Assembly (NCBI RefSeq): GCF_040545925.1
Contig: NZ_JBEPMX010000011.1
Location: 20,075-84,074, forward strand
Reading direction: 5' to 3'
Origin: Alkalibacillus flavidus
GTDB lineage: Bacteria; Bacillota; Bacilli; Bacillales; Alkalibacillaceae
DNA length: 64,000 nt
Notes under the pieces: generated by a model
What the model was told of the DNA's origin: nothing
What the model saw: the letters and a program-made list of their open reading frames with translations, nothing else
Database searches by the model: none
Part shown: positions 45,426 through 52,729 of the stretch, one piece after another
Numbering within the stretch: position 1 is the first letter of the stretch
Layout of the letters: every line of letters begins with the position of its first letter
Position numbers and translations under genes: made by a program

Positions 45426-46124
45426 TTATTTTTTAGCGTAGCTTGAAATATCAACGCGGATGCCAGGACCCATTGTTGATGAAACAGAAGCATTACGCAT
45501 ATAAGTTCCTTTAGAAGTTTGCGGTTTTGCTTTCACTAACGTTTCCGTGATTGCTTCAAAGTTGTCGATTAGCTTTTGCTCATCGAATGAAACTTTACCA
45601 ATTGGTACATGAACGTTACCTGCTTTATCAACGCGGTATTCAACTTTACCAGCTTTGATTTCTTGAACAGCTTTTTCGATTTCAAACGTTACTGTACCTG
45701 TTTTAGGGTTTGGCATTAAGCCTTTAGGTCCTAATACACGGCCTAGCTTACCAACTTCAGCCATCATGTCAGGTGTTGCAACAACTACGTCGAATTCGAA
45801 CCAACCGTTATTGATTTGATCAATATACTCTTGGTCGCCGACATAGTCAGCACCTGCTGCTTCAGCTTCTTTCGCTTTGTCACCTTTTGCGATAACTAGG
45901 ACACGCTGTGTTTTACCAGTACCGTGTGGTAAAACCATCGCACCGCGAATTTGTTGGTCAGCTTTTTTAGGATCTACCCCTAAACGGAAAGCTGCTTCAA
46001 CGGTTTCATCGAAATTAGCAATTGACGTCTTTTTCACAAGATCCATTGCTTCGTTAACGCCATAAGCTTTAGTACGGTCAACAAGCTTTAACGCTTCTTG
46101 GAACTTCTTACCTCTTTTAGCCAT
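45426..46124 (-). CDS. rplA: 50S ribosomal protein L1
   Basis: 232 residues; GKVEYRVDKAGNVHVPIGK and TSKGTYMRNASVSSTMGPGI are diagnostic. L1 forms the mobile stalk at the E site and represses its own mRNA in bacteria studied. A motif like its 23S binding site lies directly before its ribosome-binding site. Confidence 0.97.
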   Translation of the reverse strand: MAKRGKKFQEALKLVDRTKAYGVNEAMDLVKKTSIANFDETVEAAFRLGVDPKKADQQIRGAMVLPHGTGKTQRVLVIAKGDKAKEAEAAGADYVGDQEYIDQINNGWFEFDVVVATPDMMAEVGKLGRVLGPKGLMPNPKTGTVTFEIEKAVQEIKAGKVEYRVDKAGNVHVPIGKVSFDEQKLIDNFEAITETLVKAKPQTSKGTYMRNASVSSTMGPGIRVDISSYAKK

Positions 46125-46140
46125 TTTAACTTCCTCCTCA

Positions 46141-46169
46141 ATGTGGTTTTAACGGTTGTACCTCCCACT
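46141..46169 (-). promoter_or_regulatory. L1-binding-site mimic before rplA
   Basis: The RNA carries AGTGGGAGGT...AACCACAT, resembling the 23S helix 76 strand pair GGUGGGAGG / ACCACC bound by L1. It can fold as GTGG-GA-GGT/ACC-loop-CCAC and ends three bases before GAGGAGG. L1 control is inferred from the resemblance and position. Confidence 0.6.
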
Positions 46170-46184
46170 AAAGTCAACTCGCTT

Positions 46185-46310
46185 AACGCGAGCCTTTAGG
46201 CGAAAACAGTGTTATGTGCATTGGCTTGTACACATCACTGTTCCTTAATCAAACGCCGTAATAAAGGTTGCGAAACAAATTCGCAACCTTACAAACGTTA
46301 TCGTTTCGAA
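46185..46310 (-). other. Hairpins in the rplK-rplA gap
   Basis: Two strong stems: AAGGTTGCGAA/TTCGCAACCTT (about 46288-46264) and AACAGTGATGTGTACA/TGCACATAACACTGTT (about 46244-46207), plus CTAAAG/CTTTAG closing CTCGC/GCGAG (about 46198-46170). None has a T-tract, so transcription probably continues into rplA; mRNA processing or L1 control is possible. Confidence 0.55.
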
Positions 46311-46313
46311 GCA

Positions 46314-46739
46314 TTAACCTTCGATTGTGATACCCATGCTGCGTGCAGTACCTTCTACCATGCGTACTGCCGCATCTACGTCAGCAGCATTTAAGTCAGG
46401 CATTTTCGTTTCAGCAATTTCGCGTACTTGATCGCTTGTTACTGAAGCGACTTTGTTACGGTTTGGCTCACCAGAACCTGACTCGATACCAGCTGCTTTC
46501 TTAAGAAGCACCGCAGCAGGTGGCGTTTTGGTTACAAATGTAAATGAACGGTCTTCATAAACCGAGATTTCAACCGGAATAATCATACCAGCTTGATCTT
46601 CTGTTTGCGCGTTGAATTCCTTACAGAACCCCATAATATTGATACCAGCTTGACCTAATGCAGGACCTACTGGCGGCGCTGGGTTTGCTTTACCTGCAGG
46701 AATTTGCAATTTCACAACGTCTACTACTTTTTTAGCCAC
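46314..46739 (-). CDS. rplK: 50S ribosomal protein L11
   Basis: 141 residues from GTG 46739, six bases after AAGGAGGTG. IPAGKANPAPPVGPALGQAG and KKAAGIESGSGEPNRNKV are diagnostic; the protein supports the GTPase centre and the stringent response. The open frame upstream (to 46799) covers the leader and is not coding. Confidence 0.97.
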   Translation of the reverse strand: MAKKVVDVVKLQIPAGKANPAPPVGPALGQAGINIMGFCKEFNAQTEDQAGMIIPVEISVYEDRSFTFVTKTPPAAVLLKKAAGIESGSGEPNRNKVASVTSDQVREIAETKMPDLNAADVDAAVRMVEGTARSMGITIEG

Positions 46740-46764
46740 GAGACACACCTCCTTAAAGTCCGTG

Positions 46765-46796
46765 ATGTGGTTGCGGGAATCGATGTCCCTCCCACT
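46765..46796 (-). promoter_or_regulatory. L1-binding-site mimic before rplK
   Basis: AGTGGGAGGGA...TCCC..AACCACAT, the same arrangement as before rplA, folding as GTGG-GA-GGGA/TCCC-GCAA-CCAC. It lies about 25 bases upstream of the start codon. Confidence 0.6.
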
Positions 46797-46838
46797 CATT
46801 TTTTACGACGACTTTTTCAAGCCGTACGAAACATAAAA

Positions 46839-46867
46839 ATTCTAGCATCTTTCCACGAAAAATGCAA
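46839..46867 (-). promoter_or_regulatory. rplK-rplA promoter
   Basis: TTGCAT (46862-46867), 17 bases, TAGAAT (46839-46844) with an upstream TG. It begins within about 10 bases of the nusG stop. Confidence 0.75.
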
Positions 46868-46875
46868 CCATTTGA

Positions 46876-47409
46876 TTATAATTTTTCTATTTGCGTAAAG
46901 TCTAGTTCAACTGGCGTTTCACGACCAAACATATTGACGTGAACTTTTACCTTCTGTTTGTCCATATCAATATTTTCAATCGTTCCTTCGAAGTTTGCGA
47001 ACGGACCATCCATGACGCGGACCGTTTCTTTCAATTCAAAGTCTATTTCTTGTTGAGCATCTTGGACACCCATCCGTTTCAAGATACGCTCAGCTTCTTC
47101 CGGCAACACTGGCGTTGGCTTTTGTCCAGCTCCTGAAGAACCGACAAATCCAGTCACACCAGGCGTGTTACGTACAACAAACCATGAATCATCTGTCATA
47201 ATCATTTCTGTTAATACATACCCCGGGAATACTTTTTTCATCGCTGTTTTCTTTTTACCGTTTTTCACTTCTGTCTCTTCTTCTTCAGGCACAATGACGC
47301 GAAAAATTTTATCTTCCATGCCCATTGATTCGATACGTTTTTCAAGGTTTAAACGTACTTTATTTTCATAACCTGAATACGTGTGGACAACATACCAATT
47401 CTTTTCCAT
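46876..47409 (-). CDS. nusG: Transcription termination/antitermination factor NusG
   Basis: 177 residues: N-terminal NGN domain (WYVVHTYSGYENKV, VFPGYVL) that binds RNA polymerase, and a C-terminal KOW domain (DGPFANFEGTIENID). ATG 47409 is the only possible start since an in-frame TAA lies three codons before it, but the purine-rich GGAGGGAAGG is 11-19 bases away, unusually far. It has its own promoter and a terminator hairpin in the leader. Confidence 0.97.
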   Translation of the reverse strand: MEKNWYVVHTYSGYENKVRLNLEKRIESMGMEDKIFRVIVPEEEETEVKNGKKKTAMKKVFPGYVLTEMIMTDDSWFVVRNTPGVTGFVGSSGAGQKPTPVLPEEAERILKRMGVQDAQQEIDFELKETVRVMDGPFANFEGTIENIDMDKQKVKVHVNMFGRETPVELDFTQIEKL

Positions 47410-47461
47410 ATATCTGGCTTACGCCTTCCCTCCTCTTCATTGTCCGATTTTTCGACAATAT

Positions 47462-47485
47462 AAAAAACCCGACCGAGCGGGTTTT
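47462..47485 (-). terminator. Terminator between secE and nusG
   Basis: RNA AAAACCCG-CTCGGT-CGGGTTTTTT. It starts only about 5-10 bases after the start point predicted for the nusG promoter, so it mainly stops transcripts coming from rpmG-secE. Confidence 0.85.
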
Positions 47486-47496
47486 CATTTGATAAC

Positions 47497-47523
47497 ATTA
47501 TATCACATTTTAAGTCGTTTCAA
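47497..47523 (-). promoter_or_regulatory. nusG promoter, extended -10
   Basis: Perfect TATAAT (47497-47502) with TG one base upstream; TTGAAA at 47518-47523 is 15 bases away, short, so the extended -10 should dominate. Confidence 0.65.
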
Positions 47524-47531
47524 TCATTAAA

Positions 47532-47702
47532 CTATTGAATTAGCTCTAAAACTTGTGTAATACCAAGGTCTACTACCGTAAAATAAACGGCCGCAAATAT
47601 GACGGTCACAAGCACAATAACTGTATATCGCGTTAGTTCATTTCCTGTCGGCCAACTCACTTTACGCATCTCACGGCTGACATCTTTCAAAAAGCTAATC
47701 AC
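47532..47702 (-). CDS. secE: Preprotein translocase subunit SecE
   Basis: 56 residues from GTG 47702, five bases after TAGGAGGGG. Single membrane helix (about 25-48) preceded by FLKDVSREMRKVSWP, the amphipathic segment typical of SecE. Clamps SecY. Follows rpmG by 28 bases. Confidence 0.95.
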   Translation of the reverse strand: MISFLKDVSREMRKVSWPTGNELTRYTVIVLVTVIFAAVYFTVVDLGITQVLELIQ

Positions 47703-47730
47703 GTTTTCCCCTCCTAACACCATTACCAAC

Positions 47731-47877
47731 TTACTTCGTTTCACGATGAAGTGTATGTTGTTCGCAACGTTTACAGTATTTCTTTATCTCTATTCGTTCA
47801 GAGGCTTGTTGCTTTTTCTCTGTTGTATAATTTCGACTATGACAATGTGTACAAGCTAATGCGACTTTTTTGCGCAT
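47731..47877 (-). CDS. rpmG: 50S ribosomal protein L33, zinc-binding form
   Basis: 48 residues from ATG 47877 (MRKKVALAC). Cys9, Cys12, Cys35 and Cys38 form the zinc site, so this is the C+ paralogue found before secE (RpmGB type). AGAGGTAAGG precedes the start. Confidence 0.95.
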   Translation of the reverse strand: MRKKVALACTHCHSRNYTTEKKQQASERIEIKKYCKRCEQHTLHRETK

Positions 47878-47917
47878 AACCTTACCTCTTTTAATCGCGT
47901 ATTTTATCACTTTCACT

Positions 47918-47946
47918 AATCTACCACGCTCTTATACCATTGTCAA
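47918..47946 (-). promoter_or_regulatory. rpmG-secE promoter
   Basis: Perfect TTGACA (47941-47946), 17 bases, TAGATT (47918-47923), directly after the sigH stop. Confidence 0.75.
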
Positions 47947-47958
47947 ATGAAGGTCAGA

Positions 47959-48612
47959 TTATGAAAACGTGAACTCTTGGATCGACAGATGACGTTCAAG
48001 CTTCCGTTTAATTCGTTGCAAAGCGTTATCTATCGATTTAACATGTCGGCCGAGTTGATCCGATATTTCTTGATACGTTCGCCCGTCTAAGTAAAGTTCT
48101 AGTACATCTTGTTCGAATTCACTTAACAAGTCTTGCATTTTACCTTCCATATCAGCGAACTTTTCGCGGTTAATTAACAGTCGCTCTGGATCTGATTGTT
48201 CGTCTTCAGCGATCATATCGATGAGCGTACGGTCAGAATCCTCCTCATAAACTGGCTTGTCCAAAGACACATAAGAGTTGAGCGGGACATGCTTTTGACG
48301 TGTTGCTGTTTTAATCGCTGTAATAATTTGTCTTGTCACACATAATTCAGCAAACATTTTAAAAGATGATTGTTTATTATCTTGGAAATCACGGATTGCT
48401 TTGTACAACCCAATCATTCCTTCCTGAACGATGTCTTCGCGATCAGCACCAATTAAAAAATACGTCCTTGCTTTCGCGCGAACAAAACTGCGATACTTCC
48501 GGATCAAATATTCTAACGCTTGAACCTCACCTTGTTGAACATAATTTAACACATCTTCGTCATTTAGCTGTTCGTATGTCAGGTGGTTCTTTGTCTCTTG
48601 TTTGCTAGTCAC
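47959..48612 (-). CDS. sigH: RNA polymerase sigma factor SigH
   Basis: 217 residues of the sigma-70 family: region 2 (LIRKYRSFVRAKARTYFLIG, ADREDIVQEGMIGLYKAIRDF) and region 4 with the HTH RTYQEISDQLGRHVKSIDNA. In Bacilli SigH serves competence and entry to sporulation; presence alone does not show that this strain sporulates. GTG start at 48612, seven bases after GGAGG. Has its own sigma-A-like promoter. Confidence 0.95.
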   Translation of the reverse strand: MTSKQETKNHLTYEQLNDEDVLNYVQQGEVQALEYLIRKYRSFVRAKARTYFLIGADREDIVQEGMIGLYKAIRDFQDNKQSSFKMFAELCVTRQIITAIKTATRQKHVPLNSYVSLDKPVYEEDSDRTLIDMIAEDEQSDPERLLINREKFADMEGKMQDLLSEFEQDVLELYLDGRTYQEISDQLGRHVKSIDNALQRIKRKLERHLSIQEFTFS

Positions 48613-48687
48613 TTAGATTCCTCCCGTATCGAACCAGACCTTTGCGGACGACTGTCAATCGATTGCTCACTTTGTAAATATACGGTT

Positions 48688-48717
48688 ATTATACAGGAGT
48701 TGTGAATTTTCAGTCAA
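48688..48717 (-). promoter_or_regulatory. sigH promoter
   Basis: TTGACT (48712-48717), 18 bases, perfect TATAAT (48688-48693), just after the yacP stop. Confidence 0.75.
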
Positions 48718-48727
48718 CTAAATCTTG

Positions 48728-49237
48728 TTATTTTTTCCCTCTTCGCCATTTTTCGAAGAGATTCAACACATCATCACTTAACGGAATTTTGGCTTTAGGT
48801 TTGACGTCTGCTTGTTGCGCCATGTCTTTTTTAATATCTCGATCGATGGCGTTAATTTCAATCTCAAGTTCTCGTGCTGATTTGCGTAACGCTCCTCTTG
48901 AAAAAATGGTCCATTGCTCGGCATAATCTGATGTTGCCACGTACACTTTCGTTTTGACATTAATTAAATCTTTGACGAGCTTTTCAATTTTATCGTCGGC
49001 TGTTTCTTTTTCGCGCGTGAAAATGATCTCGACTTGGCGTGATGTATAATGTCGTTCAATTCCACGTACGGAATAAGCATCAAACACGACAATCACGCGG
49101 TGACCTGTATACGCTTGGTAATCAGCAAGTAGTTCAATTAAACGTGTGCGCGAAGCTTCAAAATCATGCTCACTTAATTGCTTGAGCTCTTTCCAATCAC
49201 CAATGATATTATAGCCGTCTACTACTAATACAATCAT
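48728..49237 (-). CDS. rae1: NYN-domain endoribonuclease (YacP/Rae1)
   Basis: 169 residues; acidic PIN-like active site seen as LVVDGYNIIGDWKEL at the start and VIVVFDAYSVRG, then YVATSDYAEQ. In B. subtilis this protein cuts mRNA in the ribosomal A site (known). Follows rlmB by three bases. Confidence 0.9.
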   Translation of the reverse strand: MIVLVVDGYNIIGDWKELKQLSEHDFEASRTRLIELLADYQAYTGHRVIVVFDAYSVRGIERHYTSRQVEIIFTREKETADDKIEKLVKDLINVKTKVYVATSDYAEQWTIFSRGALRKSARELEIEINAIDRDIKKDMAQQADVKPKAKIPLSDDVLNLFEKWRRGKK

Positions 49238-49240
49238 GGG

Positions 49241-49987
49241 TTAATCCCCTACCTGTTCACGCTTACGCAAAACCTCATACATTAAAATACTCGCAGACAC
49301 AGAGGCATTAAGTGATGTGACATGCCCTTTCATCGGCAATTTCACGAACCAATCGCAATTTTTTGCAACGAGTCGGCTCATCCCTTGTCCTTCACTGCCG
49401 ACGACTAATGCAATTGGCATATCGTATGATGATTGCCGGTAGTCTTCTGTCGCGCTCGCATCTGTTCCAACAACCCATACTTGGCGATCTTTTAACTCCT
49501 CGATTGCTTGGTTCATATTGGTCACACGCGCAACGGGTATGTGCTCGATTGCACCAGTAGATGACTTAGCTACTGTTTGAGTCAGTTGTACAGATCGTCT
49601 TTTAGGAATGACGATACCATGAGCGCCGACTGCATCAGCCGTTCGCATAATCGACCCTAAATTATGCGGATCTTCTAATTGATCTAATAAAATAAAGAAC
49701 GGCGCTTCTTGTCTTGATTCAGCTACAGCAAATAAATCGTCCAAACTCGCATAATCATAGGCAGCGACTGATGCTGCGACACCTTGATGGTGATCACCAA
49801 TCGCATCTAATTTTTGTTTCGGGACTTTTTGCACGTTCACTTGTTGTTGCTTTGCTGCTTGAATAATTTGTTGTTGAACTTGTTGTTTCATTGATTCTAG
49901 CACGAGCACCTTATTGACTGACCGCCCGGATTTCAATGTTTCAAGCACCGGGTTTTTCCCCGTAATCCATTCCTCACTCATCATCAT
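49241..49987 (-). CDS. rlmB: 23S rRNA 2'-O-ribose methyltransferase RlmB
   Basis: 248 residues; N-terminal L30e-like substrate-binding domain, then SpoU domain with LDQLEDPHNLGSIMRTADA, VVGSEGQGMSRLV and PMKGHVTSLNASVSA, the knot motifs. Target is the 23S G2251 equivalent. Three ATGs in a row at 49987, 49984 and 49981; the last two are best spaced from GGAG. Overlaps mrnC. Confidence 0.94.
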   Translation of the reverse strand: MMMSEEWITGKNPVLETLKSGRSVNKVLVLESMKQQVQQQIIQAAKQQQVNVQKVPKQKLDAIGDHHQGVAASVAAYDYASLDDLFAVAESRQEAPFFILLDQLEDPHNLGSIMRTADAVGAHGIVIPKRRSVQLTQTVAKSSTGAIEHIPVARVTNMNQAIEELKDRQVWVVGTDASATEDYRQSSYDMPIALVVGSEGQGMSRLVAKNCDWFVKLPMKGHVTSLNASVSASILMYEVLRKREQVGD

Positions 49988-50385
49988 TCACTCCTTTCGT
50001 CTAAAATCGCAATAGCGTCGTGAATTAATTCGGTTAATCGCGTTGTTTCGTCATTTAAATATAAATAGCCCAACAATGCTTCAAAAGCTGTGCTATAACG
50101 ATAGGTTTGGGGATCTGTGTTTTTCGGAACACTTGATTTGGCATTACGCCCTCGCCTTACGACAGCTTGTTCTTGTTCAGATAAATAATCCATCTCTAAC
50201 CAATGCAGCATCACGACAGCTTGCGCCTTCGCCGAAACAAAGGACACTGCCGATTGATGCAATTGGTTCGGTTTCACTTCACCGCGTCGAATTAAATGTT
50301 CGCGAACATATTTTTCATAAACGGCATCACCCATATAAGCTAGCGTCAAACTTTTCATCGTTTTCGGGTTCATTGTCGCTTCCAT
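49984..50385 (-). CDS. mrnC: Mini-ribonuclease III
   Basis: 133 residues, RNase III domain without an RNA-binding domain; catalytic motif LAYMGDAVYEKYVREHL near 15-31. Matures 23S rRNA ends in Bacilli. AAGGA precedes ATG 50385. Overlaps cysS by 16 bases. Confidence 0.95.
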   Translation of the reverse strand: MEATMNPKTMKSLTLAYMGDAVYEKYVREHLIRRGEVKPNQLHQSAVSFVSAKAQAVVMLHWLEMDYLSEQEQAVVRRGRNAKSSVPKNTDPQTYRYSTAFEALLGYLYLNDETTRLTELIHDAIAILDERSE

Positions 50386-51773
50386 CTCGTTCCTTGCGGT
50401 GTATCTTCTAAAATAATCCCTTGATCGGCTAATTGATCACGAATCTCATCGGCGCGGGCGAAGTTGCGATCTTGACGCGCTTGTTTACGTTCTTCGATTA
50501 ACGATTCAATGTCAGCATCTAGCAATTCCTCGGTTGCTAATGAGAAACCTAGCACACCGCTAATTTCATCGAACGCTTGGATAAACCGGTCAATCACCTC
50601 GGTCGACGTTTGGCCTTGCTCTAAATAAATGTTCGCATCTTTCGCTAATTCGAACAACACGCTAATCGCATTCGCTGTGTTAAAATCATCATCCATTTCT
50701 TGCACGAATGTATTCACATGGCGGTCGACTTGTTCTGTCCACGCCTGATCATTATCAGCTAAATTCATGCTCGCTTGTTTACGGTGCATTAAATTATCGT
50801 ATGCTGATTTCAGACGACCGAAGCTACGTTTCGCACTCGCGAGTAGTTCGTCATTGAAGTTAATCGGGTTACGATAATGAACACTTAACATGAAAAAGCG
50901 AACGACATTCGGATCGTGCTCGCGAACGAGGTCGTGCACGAGTATAAAGTTACCGAGAGATTTCGACATTTTCTCGTTATCGATCTGAATATACCCGTTG
51001 TGCAACCAATAATTCGCAAAGGTTTGGTCATTAAAGCATTCCGATTGAGCAATTTCATTTTCGTGGTGTGGAAACGACAAGTCTTGGCCACCAGCGTGAA
51101 TGTCAATCGTATCACCTAAATGCTTCTTCGCCATAGCCGAGCATTCAATATGCCAGCCAGGACGTCCGCTCCCCCAAGGGCTCGACCAAGCAATTTCGCC
51201 ATCTTTCGCATCTTTCCAAAGCGCAAAATCAAGCGGGTCTTCTTTTTTATCACCGACTTGAATACGTGCACCTGATTGCAACTCATCAACCGATTGGTGG
51301 GACAGCTTACCGTAGTCATCAAATGAACGCGTTCTAAAGTAGACATCGCCATCCGCTTCATAAGCGTATCCTTTATCGATTAATCCTTGAATAAAATCAA
51401 TAATTTCATCCATCGTATCTGTAACGCGCGGGTGATGTACGGCTTCTTGAACGTTCAACGCACCAACATCTTCTTTATACGCTTCAATAAACCGTTCAGC
51501 AATCGCCGGGACGTCTTCGCCTAATTCTTTAGATGCTTTAATTAATTTGTCGTCAACGTCGGTGAAATTTAAGACATATTCTACATCATACCCTCTATAT
51601 TCAAAATAACGACGAATCGTATCAAATACAATTGCCGGTCGCGCATTACCGACATGAATATAATTATATACGGTTGGACCGCACACATACATGCTAATCT
51701 TACCTTCTTCAATTGGCTTGAACGCTTCTTTTTGGCGGGTCATCGAATTGTACATTTTAATCGTCACGCTCAT
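50370..51773 (-). CDS. cysS: Cysteinyl-tRNA synthetase
   Basis: 467 residues, class I. HIGH-type motif in YNYIHVGNARPAIVFD, zinc ligands beginning with Cys near MYVCGPTVYNY and in WHIECSAMA, and KMSKSLGN. Expected to be controlled with cysE by the Cys T-box upstream. Overlaps cysE by 17 bases. Confidence 0.97.
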   Translation of the reverse strand: MSVTIKMYNSMTRQKEAFKPIEEGKISMYVCGPTVYNYIHVGNARPAIVFDTIRRYFEYRGYDVEYVLNFTDVDDKLIKASKELGEDVPAIAERFIEAYKEDVGALNVQEAVHHPRVTDTMDEIIDFIQGLIDKGYAYEADGDVYFRTRSFDDYGKLSHQSVDELQSGARIQVGDKKEDPLDFALWKDAKDGEIAWSSPWGSGRPGWHIECSAMAKKHLGDTIDIHAGGQDLSFPHHENEIAQSECFNDQTFANYWLHNGYIQIDNEKMSKSLGNFILVHDLVREHDPNVVRFFMLSVHYRNPINFNDELLASAKRSFGRLKSAYDNLMHRKQASMNLADNDQAWTEQVDRHVNTFVQEMDDDFNTANAISVLFELAKDANIYLEQGQTSTEVIDRFIQAFDEISGVLGFSLATEELLDADIESLIEERKQARQDRNFARADEIRDQLADQGIILEDTPQGTRWKRQ

Positions 51774-52419
51774 TCTCTCCTTTCAATGCTTTCACTTCAG
51801 CTTGTAATTCGGCAATTTTCTGGTCTAAATAATCGCATTTATCAGCAACAGGGTCTGGTAATTTATGATGATCTAAATTTTTCTTCACTTTCACGCCATT
51901 TTTAACGACGATATTTCCAGGGATACCGACAACCGTCGAATACTTCGGCACATCTTTCAAGACGACTGATCCCGCTCCAATTTTAGAGTGCTCTTCGATT
52001 GTAATTGAACCCAACACTTTCGCACCTGTCGCAACGAGGACGTTGTCTTTTAATGTCGGGTGACGTTTGCCGCCTTCTTTGCCTGTTCCCCCTAGGGTCA
52101 CACCTTGAAATATCGTCACATTATCCCCAATCTCGCACGTCTCACCAACGACAACACCCATACCGTGGTCGATGAAAAAGCGACGTCCGATTTTGGCACC
52201 TGGGTGAATCTCGATTCCAGTGAAGAAGCGACTCATTTGTGATATTACCCGGGCAATAAATTTCATATTACGTTTTTGAAAACCGTGCGCTACTCGATGT
52301 GCCCACACAGCGTGCACACCGGCATACGTTAAAATGACCTCTAACCGATTGCGCGCTGCCGGGTCTTGATCAAACACAACATCGACATCTTCTTTCAATA
52401 ATTTTAAAAAATTGATCAC
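51757..52419 (-). CDS. cysE: Serine O-acetyltransferase
   Basis: 220 residues. N-terminal helical part with HRVAHGFQKR, then left-handed beta-helix with hexapeptide repeats around IDHGMGVVVGETCEIGDNVT and QGVTLGGTGKEGGKRHPT. First step of cysteine synthesis from serine. GTG start at 52419 after GGAGGG. Confidence 0.96.
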   Translation of the reverse strand: MINFLKLLKEDVDVVFDQDPAARNRLEVILTYAGVHAVWAHRVAHGFQKRNMKFIARVISQMSRFFTGIEIHPGAKIGRRFFIDHGMGVVVGETCEIGDNVTIFQGVTLGGTGKEGGKRHPTLKDNVLVATGAKVLGSITIEEHSKIGAGSVVLKDVPKYSTVVGIPGNIVVKNGVKVKKNLDHHKLPDPVADKCDYLDQKIAELQAEVKALKGENERDD

Positions 52420-52729
52420 GTGTCTCCCTCCTTATGAGGTTTATATCTCATTCTAACAAAAAACGTCTCTGCCTATATCGTCATATAGACAGAGACGCTC
52501 CTTGCGCGGTTCCACTCTGTTTAGAGGAGGTTCCTCTCAACTTTACACTGGTAACGGGCGTAACCCGCTCCACCCTACTTGGCGTTCGGATGAAGGCTCA
52601 GAGGTGCATTTCAAACGCTCGTTTACCAGCTACTCTCAGCGTGTGTAGCTTTCTCTGTCGATAAACAAAACGCTTTACTTCTCCTCTTCAACACTTTGGT
52701 TTATTACTATGTGAGTTTATCACGACCTG
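52420..52729 (-). other. gltX-cysE gap (310 bases without a gene)
   Basis: Filled by the T-box leader and its terminator. No strong promoter hexamers were found between gltX and the T-box (a weak TAGTAA-like -10 near 52710), so transcripts may come partly from gltX. Confidence 0.75.
52458..52700 (-). promoter_or_regulatory. T-box leader (Cys specific) of cysE-cysS
   Basis: The T-box bulge AGTGGAACCGCG (52516-52505) precedes a terminator with a 15-base stem (52497-52483 with 52478-52464) and a T-run. In Stem I, GAAATGCACC places TGC (52608-52606), a Cys codon, as specifier. AGAGGAGAAGTA near 52684 fits the Stem I base. Uncharged tRNA-Cys should allow read-through. Confidence 0.9.
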
